DNA from: Nitrospira sp.
GTDB taxonomy: Bacteria; Nitrospirota; Nitrospiria; Nitrospirales; Nitrospiraceae
Direction of reading: 5' to 3'
NCBI GenBank assembly: GCA_025360665.1
Contig: JANYBU010000176.1
Coordinates: 1 to 27,499, forward strand
Length of the DNA: 27,499 nucleotides
Position 1 is the first letter of the stretch, and each line of letters begins with the position of its first letter. This document shows, in pieces, positions 15,856-23,216 of the stretch. The notes below the pieces were generated by a model. The model did not search any database. It was not told the origin of the DNA and was given only the letters and a program-made list of their open reading frames with translations. Made by a program: the position numbers and the translations under genes.

Positions 15856-16725
15856 TTATTCCCGAATCGCCCTTGCACGCGTCTGCAGATAGGCGTTGCG
15901 CACGGCGGTATAGAGATCCAACGTCGCTTCCTCGACTCCCTGGTACTTTTCGAGATTCCGCGACCGTTCATTGACGATCTCTCCCACGCGACTCCCCGTC
16001 TGAATCAGGCTGGACGTCATCCGATTATGGCGGGCAATGACAGAGGGCACGTGGTTGACCTCAATGAGCGGCGCCACAAGCCAGTTGATCGGATTGAGAA
16101 ACACGTCGCCGACATATCCAAGAAAATCCCGAACGGTGAAGGGCGGGAGCAGCGGCAATACGAGATAGGGGCCTGGTTTGACGCCATAGAATCCAAGCGT
16201 CTGTCCCATGTCTTCGTCCGGTGTGACAAGGTCGACATGTTTCGCGAGGTCGAAGAACCCACCCAATCCTACCGTGCTATTGATCAAGAACCGTCCTACT
16301 TCGATGCCCGCACCTTTGACCTTGCCCTGAAACACATTGTTCAAAAAGCGGGGAGCGAACCGGAGATTGGAAAAGATGTTGCTGATGCCGACTTGGACCA
16401 GGTCGGGCATGACAAAATTATATCCCTTTGCCACTGGCTTGAGCACAAATCGATCGACCTGGCGGTTGAACTCAAAGACGTTGGCGTTCATCGGTTCCCA
16501 GGGATCATACTCCTCGCCGGCTCCTTCATCGGCCCTGGCAAAGGGATCAAGCGGTTCGTCCGATTGAGTCTCTGGCGACGACGATGGCGCAGGAGTCTGG
16601 TCCGCGACTGGCCTCGTGTCGGTCAATCCCTGTGGCTGCACTGTGCCGGTTTTCCCTGCACAGCCAGTGGCAAGCATCATCGCGACACCCAGCAGACTGA
16701 ACGCCAGCAGACGAAATGGAATCAT
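15856..16725 (-). CDS. mlaA: MlaA/VacJ-family outer-membrane lipoprotein
   Basis: The product is 289 residues from the ATG at 16725 (MIPFRLLAFSLLGVAMMLAT), chosen because GGAGG lies upstream at the right distance and the lipobox LATGC follows directly; an ATG at 16749 has no site. MlaA removes misplaced phospholipids from the outer leaflet of the outer membrane and passes them to MlaC. Family features are YDPWEPMNANVFEFNRQVDR, RFAPRFLNNVFQGKVKGAGI, RFLINSTVGLGGFFDLAKHV, EDMGQTLGFYGVKPGPYLVL and DVFLNPINWL. A proline/serine/acidic linker of about 50 residues separates the lipid anchor from the domain. No other mla genes are in the window. Confidence 0.93.
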   Translation of the reverse strand: MIPFRLLAFSLLGVAMMLATGCAGKTGTVQPQGLTDTRPVADQTPAPSSSPETQSDEPLDPFARADEGAGEEYDPWEPMNANVFEFNRQVDRFVLKPVAKGYNFVMPDLVQVGISNIFSNLRFAPRFLNNVFQGKVKGAGIEVGRFLINSTVGLGGFFDLAKHVDLVTPDEDMGQTLGFYGVKPGPYLVLPLLPPFTVRDFLGYVGDVFLNPINWLVAPLIEVNHVPSVIARHNRMTSSLIQTGSRVGEIVNERSRNLEKYQGVEEATLDLYTAVRNAYLQTRARAIRE

Positions 16726-16738
16726 CACCCCGGCCTCC

Positions 16739-16757
16739 TTAACCCACATTATCCATG
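16739..16757. repeat. Solo degenerate end of the T element family, T3
   Basis: TAACCCACATTATCCATGA matches the T1 left end at 17 of 19 positions. No partner end is found to the right; the 190 bp up to 16949 contain nothing I recognise. It lies just upstream of mlaA. Confidence 0.55.
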
Positions 16758-16949
16758 AAAACGTCTACTCCGTCCGCCATTAAGCCGCTCCTCTGAGAGG
16801 CCCTCGGCTCAGCTGGCGCGCACTCTATCAAATGCCGAGTCGATCTCCAATCACTTCTTATGAAATTTTGCCGTGGGCGCGACTTGCCTACCCTATCTCG
16901 GTCTGTCGGCCCACTTCCTCAAGTCTTACCTATTTCAGTCGAGTACGGA

Positions 16950-17117
16950 CTAACAGGCTGCTCAAAAAGGCCGTCCTCTTCGTGTATGGTCTGTCTGGTT
17001 CACCTGGTTTCTCTGGTCTATTCGGTTATAGTCTGGTTCAACCAAATAAACGAGACAAACCAAACAGACCAAACAACGGTCTTCTTACGCTGGCGGACTT
17101 TTTCAGCAGCCTGCTAA
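16950..17117. mobile_element. Element R2: conserved TAACAGGCTGCT ends with a nested TCTGGTT word hairpin
   Basis: The outer ends are TAACAGGCTGCTCAAAAAGG at 16951 and, in reverse complement, TTAGCAGGCTGCTGAAAAAG ending near 17117. Inside, TGGTCTGTCTGGTT at 16987-17000 pairs with 17058-17071 (13 of 14), in the same word family as 15731-15846. The element has no coding capacity. In minus orientation its first TAG (17116-17114) is the stop codon of the alpha/beta hydrolase. Confidence 0.8.
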
Positions 17118-17875
17118 GATCGGATGGCGGTTTGAACAAACTCTACCCATCGTCGGAAATAGGCCGCGCCCCCGACCTGGTAGGTATTGTTATGGTCTGC
17201 GCCCTCGATGAGATAGAAGGACTTGGGTGGCTTGGCTGCCTCAAAGACCTGCCGGCCCAATTCGAGCGGGATGATGTCGTCTTTGTCGCCGTGAATGATC
17301 AGCTTCGGCAGCGAGAGGTGCGGAAGGCGATCGATCAATTTAAAGTCTGCCCCGAGCAGCCAATGGACCGGCACCCCCACGTAATGGAACTTGACCACCG
17401 CTTCGATGGACGGAAACGCCGATTCTAGAATCAGCCCCGCCGCAGGCTTCTGCGCGGCGAGTTCGCCCGCAACAGCCGCGCCGAGCGAGCGCCCGAATAG
17501 GACGATGCGCTCAGGGCGAATCATTCTGGTTCGCGTGAGATAATCGTGCGCCCCGAGCGCATCCTGATAGAGCCCCTCTTCCGACGGCCGCCCCTGGCTC
17601 CGACCATAGCCGCGATAGTCGAACAGGAACACCGACAGTCCGAGGCGGTAGAGTTCACGGAGGTTCTCCAGTCGGTTGATAATGTTCCCTGCGTTGCCGT
17701 GGCACCAGAGTATGACCGGACGATCTGCCTGCGCCTCAACGTACCAACCGAACAACCGAGCCCCATCGGCAGCCTGGAACCAAACATCCTCAAGCGGCAA
17801 CCCACTGAGTCTGGCCCAGTCCCGATCTTGCCAGGGCTCGGGATGATAGACGAAGAATTGGTCGAGGATGCTCAT
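17114..17875 (-). CDS. Alpha/beta hydrolase (serine hydrolase, ABHD17/S33-like)
   Basis: The product is 253 residues. The oxyanion motif HGNAGN is at 59-64. The nucleophile elbow GRSLG gives S130. Asp197 or Asp199 (IHGDKDDIIPL) and His228 (EGADHNNTY) complete the triad. The short DYRGYGRSQGRPSEEGLYQD region is typical of the bacterial relatives of ABHD12/13/17, which are esterases or thioesterases. There is no clear signal peptide, though the N-terminus (MSILDQFFVYHPEP) resembles the family after loss of its anchor. The stop codon TAG is supplied by element R2. The substrate is unknown. It is a single gene; the divergent lipoprotein gene lies 250 bp away. Confidence 0.88.
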   Translation of the reverse strand: MSILDQFFVYHPEPWQDRDWARLSGLPLEDVWFQAADGARLFGWYVEAQADRPVILWCHGNAGNIINRLENLRELYRLGLSVFLFDYRGYGRSQGRPSEEGLYQDALGAHDYLTRTRMIRPERIVLFGRSLGAAVAGELAAQKPAAGLILESAFPSIEAVVKFHYVGVPVHWLLGADFKLIDRLPHLSLPKLIIHGDKDDIIPLELGRQVFEAAKPPKSFYLIEGADHNNTYQVGGAAYFRRWVEFVQTAIRS

Positions 17876-18125
17876 GGGAAAGTCAGACCTTGCAATTACC
17901 TACTGAGCATACGCTGTCGAATCGAATGGTGGTACCCACCTAACTGCTTAGCATTGCAAAAGCTAATCATTAGCTGTACGATCCTGCACCGGTTACAAAT
18001 CTCAGTTCGCGAACCATAATGTTATGTACTTAAGGTGCTTGCTAACGTCTTTGCTCGACTTCTGACTCTTATTCCAGAGAGAAATCTCCCAGACATTCCG
18101 ATTGGCATAAACAACGGAGGCAGCC

Positions 18126-18644
18126 ATGAGTAATAAGCTTACATCCGTACTAATAGGCTTTATCGGGCTGGCAAATGTGGGGTGCTCAATCGCCATGGCA
18201 CTGAATGGCCATCAAGAACCAATCTTCGATGCTTTCGAAGTCGGCTCCTCTCGTAAACAAGTCGAAATTCAATTAGGAACACCTGTTTCCTCCAAAATGC
18301 TTGAGGAGGGGAAAAAAGAAGACACGTACAAGTATGAAATAGGAAACTCGCCAAATGGCGGCCGAGCCACCTTAAACTTCTACATCGATCTGGCCACAAT
18401 CGGTTTGGCTGAACCGATTTTAAGTCTGATCGAGGTATTCCAGGGCCATGACGAATACTCATACATTGTGTACAGCCCTGACGACCGTGTAATGGTGATC
18501 AGCGGTTATCGTCCTCCGCCTCCCTCCCCTGAAATGAAGGCGGCCATAGAAGCGCAAGAACAATACAAGAAAAAGCCGGCAACCAGCGATCTCTCAACCA
18601 CTCCAGCCTCGTCATCTACCGCTTCTCCCCCTACGTCTCCATAG
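18126..18644 (+). CDS. Lipoprotein with BamE/SmpA-like domain
   Basis: The product is 172 residues, preceded by a good GGAGG. The signal is lipoprotein-type: SVLIGFIGLANVGCSIAMAL, with the lipobox cysteine at 20. After it, FDAFEVGSSRKQVEIQLGTP resembles the helix-turn of BamE/SmpA-like folds (G--R--V---LG-P), and the following strands (KEDTYKYEIGN, GGRATLNFYIDLAT, SYIVYSPDDRVMVISGYRPP) fit that small domain. The C-terminal 40 residues are a low-complexity Pro/Ser/Thr tail. It is more AT-rich than its neighbours. It ends 2 bp before the convergent DUF4105 gene. A role in envelope assembly is inference only. Confidence 0.75.
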   Translation: MSNKLTSVLIGFIGLANVGCSIAMALNGHQEPIFDAFEVGSSRKQVEIQLGTPVSSKMLEEGKKEDTYKYEIGNSPNGGRATLNFYIDLATIGLAEPILSLIEVFQGHDEYSYIVYSPDDRVMVISGYRPPPPSPEMKAAIEAQEQYKKKPATSDLSTTPASSSTASPPTSP

Positions 18645-18646
18645 CG

Positions 18647-20653
18647 CTAAAAGAACGCCTGCATCGAGAACATGACGTCGTTGTCGTGGTCGCGGTGGTT
18701 GTAGTCGAGCCGGAGTGTCAGATTCCGGAGCAACGTGAGCCGCTGGCCGACGGTCCAACGGAAGTCATCACTCTTGTCCCCCAAGGGATATCGGAGATAG
18801 GTCCCCGACGCGAGCAGTTTCCAGCGCTCCGTGAGATCCGCCAGCATGCCGACCGACCCGCCCCCGCCGATTCGATGGCGCTCGTCATAGGCGCGGCTGT
18901 AGTTCGCCTCGGCCTCGGCGAAGGCAAAAAAGACTTGGTGGCCAAGCCAGCGACTTTCCACTGCCGCTCCGATTCCGCCATTCATTACTCCATTGCTGCA
19001 TAACTCACATCCCCCATGCTTGATCGTGTTCATCCCGACGTTGATCTTCCACGACGGGGCGTGAAACACCGAATCCATCGGAGAGAGCGAGACGACATTG
19101 GCCAGCGTGGCGCGCTCCAACCTTGTTTGATTATGCTGGTTATAGGTTCGCATCGTCACCGAAGCGATCTCGATCTGTGCATTCGGCGTGTACCCGATCT
19201 CGGGATCGAGCAGGTCATGATATCCCGCGCGTATCGTCTGCTCTTCAAACGCACTGTTGTTTCGCCAACCTGCGCCCACGCTGGCTCGTGAGGTGTTGTG
19301 ACCCAGCTCCGGCTGTTTGGCGAATGGTTCGACCCGAAATTCTTCCGAAGGCAATCTGATTTCGCTTCGGGCGGCAAGAATGGCGCGGTTGCGCTCTTTC
19401 AATTCAGGTGGCGGTTCGTCGGTTGTATCGATTCTATACCGGAGGTAGTCGGAGGCGAGATCGAGAAGGAAGATTTGTCGCATAGGTTCCAATCGACTCA
19501 ATGCCGCTGATTTCAGCTCGCCGACATCCTTTGTGAGCCGATGAGCGATCTCCCGTTCCTCCGAGGGCAAGGACTCACGCTTCCGCCGGATCAGGTTGCT
19601 GCGGGAAGGCCGATAGGCGATGCCGGAAACTAGTCCCGGTTTCGACGCAATGAGCCGGACTGTGTCGGCAGGAACGGTCCAAAAAAGAAACTCGTCGGTG
19701 AGATGCAGGGTGGGATCGGCATAATCGAGAAGTGCCAGGAGATGATACGAGCAGTTTTCTTTGAAGAAAAAATAGTCAAAGGAGGCATTCCCGAGTTCCC
19801 ACGCGTGCATCAGGAACCGCCTTACCTGATGTTCCGTAAAATTGAGGCGATATTCCCAAATATCCCGATTTTCGATGTCTCGATACTCCTGCACCTTCAA
19901 GTAGTAGGGAATCGTCGAGAAGTACCCGCGGTACCCACCGAAAATGCCCCGGATCGGATAGGCCATGCCGGCGTCGGGAGGCACATCGGCTGCGTAATTA
20001 ATCGTGTAGGCCAGGATTCTCGTGCTGTCGGTTTGACCCCGTTGATCTACCCGAAACAGCGTATGCCCAAACATTGATGCGGGATTGTTCATGAAGGCGG
20101 AGGGAAAAATGAGCGTGATCGATTGGGCCTCAAAATCGGCGAACCATCGCTCGAACCGCTCGCAGGCCATCGGGGGGAGGCGGGTCTCGTCGAAGCGCAA
20201 TTGATTCCGCAGCCATTCATACCGCGCGATGAACGCACATTGAGCCGGCTGCTTCGAGCGCCCGACGAGCTCATCGGAAAAGAACTGCTTCAGCGTCGCG
20301 TCGAGTTCTGCCTGTGGATCGGTTTTCCCATCGGGCGACATGAAAAACCCCGGGTCGTCCTGCTCGCTGGTGTGGCCGCCAAACAGATCCTTTCGGTAAT
20401 GGAGCAGGAGATGCCACTCTCGCTCGCTGGCGAGCTTGGCCTGCAGACTCTTGTTGATCAGTTCGACAAGATAGGCATTATCAGGAGGCTCGCCAGCATC
20501 GACCGGCGAGACTGGAGCGAGAAGCAGAATGAACAGAAGGCCGGCGATGTACAAGCGGCAGGTCAGAAAGACACGGGGCTTCGACTTCAACGTCGAAGCC
20601 CCGTGCTGGTGATTAGCGAATCGAAACCTGGGCAAGAACTGGATGCGTGGCAA
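18647..20653 (-). CDS. DUF4105 protein with outer-membrane-type C-terminal barrel
   Basis: The product is up to 668 residues. A hydrophobic signal (LYIAGLLFILLLAPVSPVDA, about 34-53) is followed by the DUF4105 core: FPSAFMNNPASMFGHTLFRV, YTINYAADVPPDAGMAYPIR, and FFFKENCSYHLLALLDYADP with the Cys/His of its NlpC/P60-like fold. From about residue 440 onward the sequence becomes alternating strands and ends in Phe (DYNHRDHDNDVMFSMQAFF), as outer-membrane barrels do. The start is uncertain. The ATG at 20653 overlaps the upstream gene by 41 bp and its first residues are encoded by the terminator at 20572-20605. A TTG at 20554 just before the signal is the other option. The function is unknown. 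Confidence 0.85.
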   Translation of the reverse strand: MPRIQFLPRFRFANHQHGASTLKSKPRVFLTCRLYIAGLLFILLLAPVSPVDAGEPPDNAYLVELINKSLQAKLASEREWHLLLHYRKDLFGGHTSEQDDPGFFMSPDGKTDPQAELDATLKQFFSDELVGRSKQPAQCAFIARYEWLRNQLRFDETRLPPMACERFERWFADFEAQSITLIFPSAFMNNPASMFGHTLFRVDQRGQTDSTRILAYTINYAADVPPDAGMAYPIRGIFGGYRGYFSTIPYYLKVQEYRDIENRDIWEYRLNFTEHQVRRFLMHAWELGNASFDYFFFKENCSYHLLALLDYADPTLHLTDEFLFWTVPADTVRLIASKPGLVSGIAYRPSRSNLIRRKRESLPSEEREIAHRLTKDVGELKSAALSRLEPMRQIFLLDLASDYLRYRIDTTDEPPPELKERNRAILAARSEIRLPSEEFRVEPFAKQPELGHNTSRASVGAGWRNNSAFEEQTIRAGYHDLLDPEIGYTPNAQIEIASVTMRTYNQHNQTRLERATLANVVSLSPMDSVFHAPSWKINVGMNTIKHGGCELCSNGVMNGGIGAAVESRWLGHQVFFAFAEAEANYSRAYDERHRIGGGGSVGMLADLTERWKLLASGTYLRYPLGDKSDDFRWTVGQRLTLLRNLTLRLDYNHRDHDNDVMFSMQAFF
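20572..20605 (-). terminator. Strong terminator after the DUF3015 pair
   Basis: A perfect 14-bp stem (20572-20585 with 20592-20605, starting CACGGGGCTTCGAC) has a 6-base loop. Read on the minus strand it lies 8 bases after the stop codon of the DUF3015 gene and is followed by TCTTTCTG. It precedes, and may overlap, the start of the DUF4105 frame. Confidence 0.85.
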
Positions 20654-21122
20654 TTGCGTCGTTGATCGCTTTGACCATCGCTACCGGTGAGGCTTCACCT
20701 GTCTTGACCAAGGAGGTGTAACGCTCTTGAGTCATGACAAAGAACGCCGCCTGGTGCTCGGCCGGCACACCCATCAAGGTGGCGAGCGATGCGAGATGCT
20801 CACCCTGGCCCTGCGCCATTTCCTGAGACAGGTTCTCAAAGTTGAGCTGAGCAAACATCGTCGTCTTCTGCTCGGCCATTACCTTCCCATCGTTCGTGCA
20901 GCCTGAGGTCCCCGTGCTGATCCCGAACGTCTGACTGCCGAACGTACCGTTCGTGGTCGCCATCAACACCTGGGGCCCAATGTTCTTCTGGTGCGCATAA
21001 TCGCCCCAGGCGAGCTTGCCCAGCCCGCAGCCAGGGCCGGTGTCTGGGTTGGCCGCCATCGCGAGACCTGCCTGCATACCAAAGAGCACCGCAACCGATA
21101 GCATGATCACTTTCTTCGACAT
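20613..21122 (-). CDS. DUF3015 secreted protein, copy 1
   Basis: The product is 169 residues from the ATG at 21122, chosen for the strong AGGAGGAGG ahead of it and the signal peptide MSKKVIMLSVAVLFGMQAGL (cut after AMA). An upstream frame to 21182 adds 20 improbable residues. The mature protein starts NPDTGPGCGLGKLAWGDYAH and continues QVLMATTNGTFGSQTFGIST, GTSGCTNDGKV and MAQGQGEHLASLATLMGV, the conserved face of DUF3015. Two cysteines probably form a disulfide. The function of the family is unknown. It is a tandem duplicate of the next gene, with a private terminator downstream. The AT-rich 100-bp gap between the copies leaves room for its own promoter. Confidence 0.92.
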   Translation of the reverse strand: MSKKVIMLSVAVLFGMQAGLAMAANPDTGPGCGLGKLAWGDYAHQKNIGPQVLMATTNGTFGSQTFGISTGTSGCTNDGKVMAEQKTTMFAQLNFENLSQEMAQGQGEHLASLATLMGVPAEHQAAFFVMTQERYTSLVKTGEASPVAMVKAINDAIATHPVLAQVSIR

Positions 21123-21223
21123 AAGTCCTCCTCCTTGTATGAGTGGATAACTCCCCGCTGGTGCAAGACGCAACGGTCGCATTATAGATAGCCGAAAAAT
21201 AAATTTTTGTCGAGAAAAATTAC

Positions 21224-21736
21224 TTATGGCCTCTCCGCGATACCGGCAAACAATGGATGTCCAACCGCCGCCTCTTGGATTGCCTTGATAACTGCGAGCT
21301 GCGAATCTTCCCCCCTCTCCATCAAGGTTCGATACCGGTCCTGGGCCAGAGAAAAGAATGCCGGCTGATGCTCAACGAGGACGCCCATCATCGTCGCCAG
21401 TGACGCAAGATGTTCGCCCTGCCCCCGCGCCATATCCACAGAAAGGTTTTCAAAGGTCGAGGCGACAAACATGTCGGACTTGCGTGCGGCCATCACCTGT
21501 CCGTCGTTCGTACAACCCGATGTTCCAAAGCTGATACCGAACGTCTGGCTGCCGAACGTACCGTTGGTGGTGGCCATCATCACTTGTGGCGCGATATTTT
21601 TCTGATGCTTGTAGTCCGACCACGCGAGCTTACCCAAACCACAGCCAGGGCCATTGTCCGGATTCGCGGCCAGCACGGACCCGACGGGTATCCCGACTAA
21701 CAACAGAACAAGTTGAATCTGTATGACTGTTCTCAT
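21224..21736 (-). CDS. DUF3015 secreted protein, copy 2
   Basis: The product is 170 residues, with AAGGAGGG upstream and the signal peptide MRTVIQIQLVLLLVGIPVGS (cut after VLA). It aligns with copy 1 along its whole length: NPDNGPGCGLGKLAWSDYKH, QVMMATTNGTFGSQTFGISF, GTSGCTNDGQV and ARGQGEHLASLATMMGV. The signal peptide and C-terminal third differ most, as expected of an old tandem duplication under selection on the core. Both copies keep both cysteines. The gene lies just downstream of the disrupted phosphodiesterase. Its role is unknown. Confidence 0.92.
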   Translation of the reverse strand: MRTVIQIQLVLLLVGIPVGSVLAANPDNGPGCGLGKLAWSDYKHQKNIAPQVMMATTNGTFGSQTFGISFGTSGCTNDGQVMAARKSDMFVASTFENLSVDMARGQGEHLASLATMMGVLVEHQPAFFSLAQDRYRTLMERGEDSQLAVIKAIQEAAVGHPLFAGIAERP

Positions 21737-21770
21737 GCATCCCTCCTTCTCGTATATAGACCATGTGGAC

Positions 21771-22120
21771 TATGCCTCGTCTCTTCGAATCTGCCGCCGA
21801 CCGCCGCCCAGGACCTTTCCTGGGCGCTTCCTGCTCGGATTCTCCTTCAGCTCAATATGCATGGGCTCGATCTTTCCGTCTATCAGTTTCAGAGTCCCGA
21901 CCGCCCGTGGGAGATTAACCCGCTGTGGACCCGCAGAGCCAGGATTGAACAGCAGCGTCTTGCTGAACCATTTGACCTTCGGCTGATGCGTATGACCAAA
22001 GATTCAGAGGTCTGGTTGCTCACGATCCAAAAAGGCTCGCCCGTCCTTTGTGAGCTTCCCGCCTTCATACAGAATATGACGGATGGCGATCCGGCGGCCT
22101 GCTAGTTCGATCACGGCCTC
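21771..22120 (-). pseudogene. YfcE/MJ0936-type phosphodiesterase, C-terminal remnant
   Basis: Reading the minus strand from 22120 gives EAVIELAGRRIAIRHILYEG, then DGRAFLDREQPDL, an in-frame TGA at 22006-22004, then IFGHTHQPKVKWFSKTLLFN, PGSAGPQRVNLPRAVG and a stop at 21771. This is the second half of a calcineurin-like phosphodiesterase, with the GHTHQP and NPGSAGP motifs intact. The TGA replaces a single residue within the strand before GHTH, so translation would be cut. The first half is at 23214-23387, over 1 kb upstream; about 15-25 residues around the usual GN-D motif are missing between the halves. Element R3 starts exactly where the homology begins. Confidence 0.85.
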
Positions 22121-22281
22121 TAACAGGATGCTGAAAAAGTCCACCAGCCGGGAAATGCTGAACGGTGAGTGATGAACGATGAGCAAAGAAACGATTGTCA
22201 GTTCAGCGTTCCGCGTTCATCGTTCAAAGTTCAGTTGTTCGCTCGCTGCGGCCTTGCTGGACGGCCTTTTTGAGCATCCTG
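22121..22281. mobile_element. Element R3: conserved TAACAGGATGCT ends with a nested GAACGATGA word hairpin
   Basis: The outer ends are TAACAGGATGCTGAAAAAGT at 22121 and, reversed, CAGGATGCTCAAAAAGGCCG ending at 22281. They match R2 (16950-17117). The inner part has GAACGATGA at 22174-22182 opposite TCATCGTTC at 22217-22225, and GCTGAAC at 22157-22163 opposite GTTCAGC at 22201-22207. The inner words are unrelated to those in R2. The left end abuts the phosphodiesterase C-terminal remnant. Confidence 0.8.
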
Positions 22282-22394
22282 CGGGATGTTCCCCTGTTGT
22301 TCTAACCGTGCAGGCTAGTGAGACTCAGGGAAATCCACTCTGTTCAAACCCACCGACATTGCCAGAGACCGCCGTTCAATTCGAGGTTGCGATG

Positions 22395-22805
22395 TTACGG
22401 CATGATCACAAACCTACCCAGCTTGGCGGGACGGTACAGCGAAAAATCTCGCCGGTCTACGGTGAAGATGCGCCGAATCCGCTCACGTTCCGCCACCGCC
22501 ACCAGTGCCGCATCGGCTAAATCCATGGGCAGCATGCGATACTTTTTCATCAAATCTCGCATGCGGCGATGATCATCAGCTTCCACTGGTAGCAGCCGGA
22601 TTGTTTCTTCCGACACCAGCTCCCACAGCGCTTCCTGCGCCCGCCACGAGAAGTTCAGCAGATACATCGCTTCTGTAAAGGCCGGCCAGACCGTCACCAA
22701 GGGATCGCGGATTCTGGTGAGCGCCTCCACACAATCTTGATGATGCTGATCGTCGCGATGTAGGAGCGCCACCAGTGGGCCTGCGTCAACTAGGATCGCG
22801 TTCAC
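22395..22805 (-). CDS. vapC: VapC-type PIN-domain toxin (ribonuclease)
   Basis: The product is 136 residues, typical for VapC. PIN ribonucleases cut RNA, often tRNA, with Mg2+ held by acidic residues. The set is visible: D7 (ILVDAGPLVAL), E45 (FTEAMYLL), D95 and D98 (MDLADAALVAVAE) and D117 (FTVDRRDF). The start ATGA at 22805 overlaps the stop of the antitoxin gene by four bases, the usual toxin-antitoxin coupling. The module lies between repeat R3 and the T4 element end, inside a broken phosphodiesterase gene, which suggests arrival by transfer. Confidence 0.92.
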   Translation of the reverse strand: MNAILVDAGPLVALLHRDDQHHQDCVEALTRIRDPLVTVWPAFTEAMYLLNFSWRAQEALWELVSEETIRLLPVEADDHRRMRDLMKKYRMLPMDLADAALVAVAERERIRRIFTVDRRDFSLYRPAKLGRFVIMP

Positions 22806-23065
22806 CGGGCAGTCCGTCGCCGAAGGAGCAACCCGCGAAACTTCTTGCCGGTTTCCGCTGAGAGATCAGGAGGGCCTCCCGAAGCACACCCAATCAGATG
22901 TTTCATTGCGGCGTAGGGGGTCGGGCGGGTATGGGCCGCGCGGCCCTCATCTTCGAGGGCGGTCAGCGCACTACAAATGACCTCTGACTTTGTGGCTCCT
23001 CGCTCTTTGGCGACACGCGCAACCATTCGTTCGAGTCGAGCCGGTAGGCGGACGCTTATTCCCAT
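22802..23065 (-). CDS. vapB: Ribbon-helix-helix antitoxin (VapB-like)
   Basis: The product is 87 residues, preceded by CCGGAGG. The N-terminal MGISVRLPARLERMVARVAK, followed by ERGATKSEVICSALTALEDE, is a ribbon-helix-helix DNA-binding domain of the CopG/Arc type. The C-terminal basic tail (about 50-87) would bind and block the VapC toxin. Such antitoxins repress their own promoter together with the toxin. A possible promoter is at 23094-23123. Confidence 0.88.
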   Translation of the reverse strand: MGISVRLPARLERMVARVAKERGATKSEVICSALTALEDEGRAAHTRPTPYAAMKHLIGCASGGPPDLSAETGKKFRGLLLRRRTAR

Positions 23066-23093
23066 AATGACCTCCGGTGATGTGTAGGACGCT

Positions 23094-23123
23094 AGTGTAA
23101 TACAGGAGCGTTTCCCCTGGCAA
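23094..23123 (-). promoter_or_regulatory. Possible vapBC promoter
   Basis: On the minus strand TTGCCA (23123-23118) and TACACT (23099-23094) are 18 bp apart, and the vapB start codon is 29 bp further on. The match to sigma-70 boxes is fair. It would be where the VapBC complex represses itself. Confidence 0.35.
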
Positions 23124-23185
23124 GATAAGCCGACAGACCGATTTCCAAATCCTGTGTATGGTCTCGCTTCGCGTCTGCACGCGTT

Positions 23186-23216
23186 CGCGACGAACCTTCA
23201 TGAATCATGCGGGCTA
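23186..23216. repeat. Solo end of the T element family, T4, at the phosphodiesterase break
   Basis: The sequence to 23216 is CGCGACGAACC followed by TTCATGAATCATGCGGGCTA, almost the exact reverse complement of the T2 left end including its subterminal CGGTTCGTCGCG. Homology fades above CGCGTTCGCG. In minus orientation its first three bases TAG are the stop codon of the phosphodiesterase N-terminal fragment. The matching opposite end is not found nearby. Confidence 0.8.

Noticed and set aside
16758..16949. Possible tRNA or small RNA gene upstream of mlaA
   Set aside because: I find no cloverleaf, no CCA end and no terminator; it appears to be plain non-coding sequence.
22004..22006. Selenocysteine codon in the phosphodiesterase
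   Set aside because: The residue is not catalytic in the family, no selenocysteine insertion hairpin is evident, and the gene is already split.
22121..22281. CRISPR-like repetition
   Set aside because: The words are inverted and degenerate, with no equal spacers and no cas genes.
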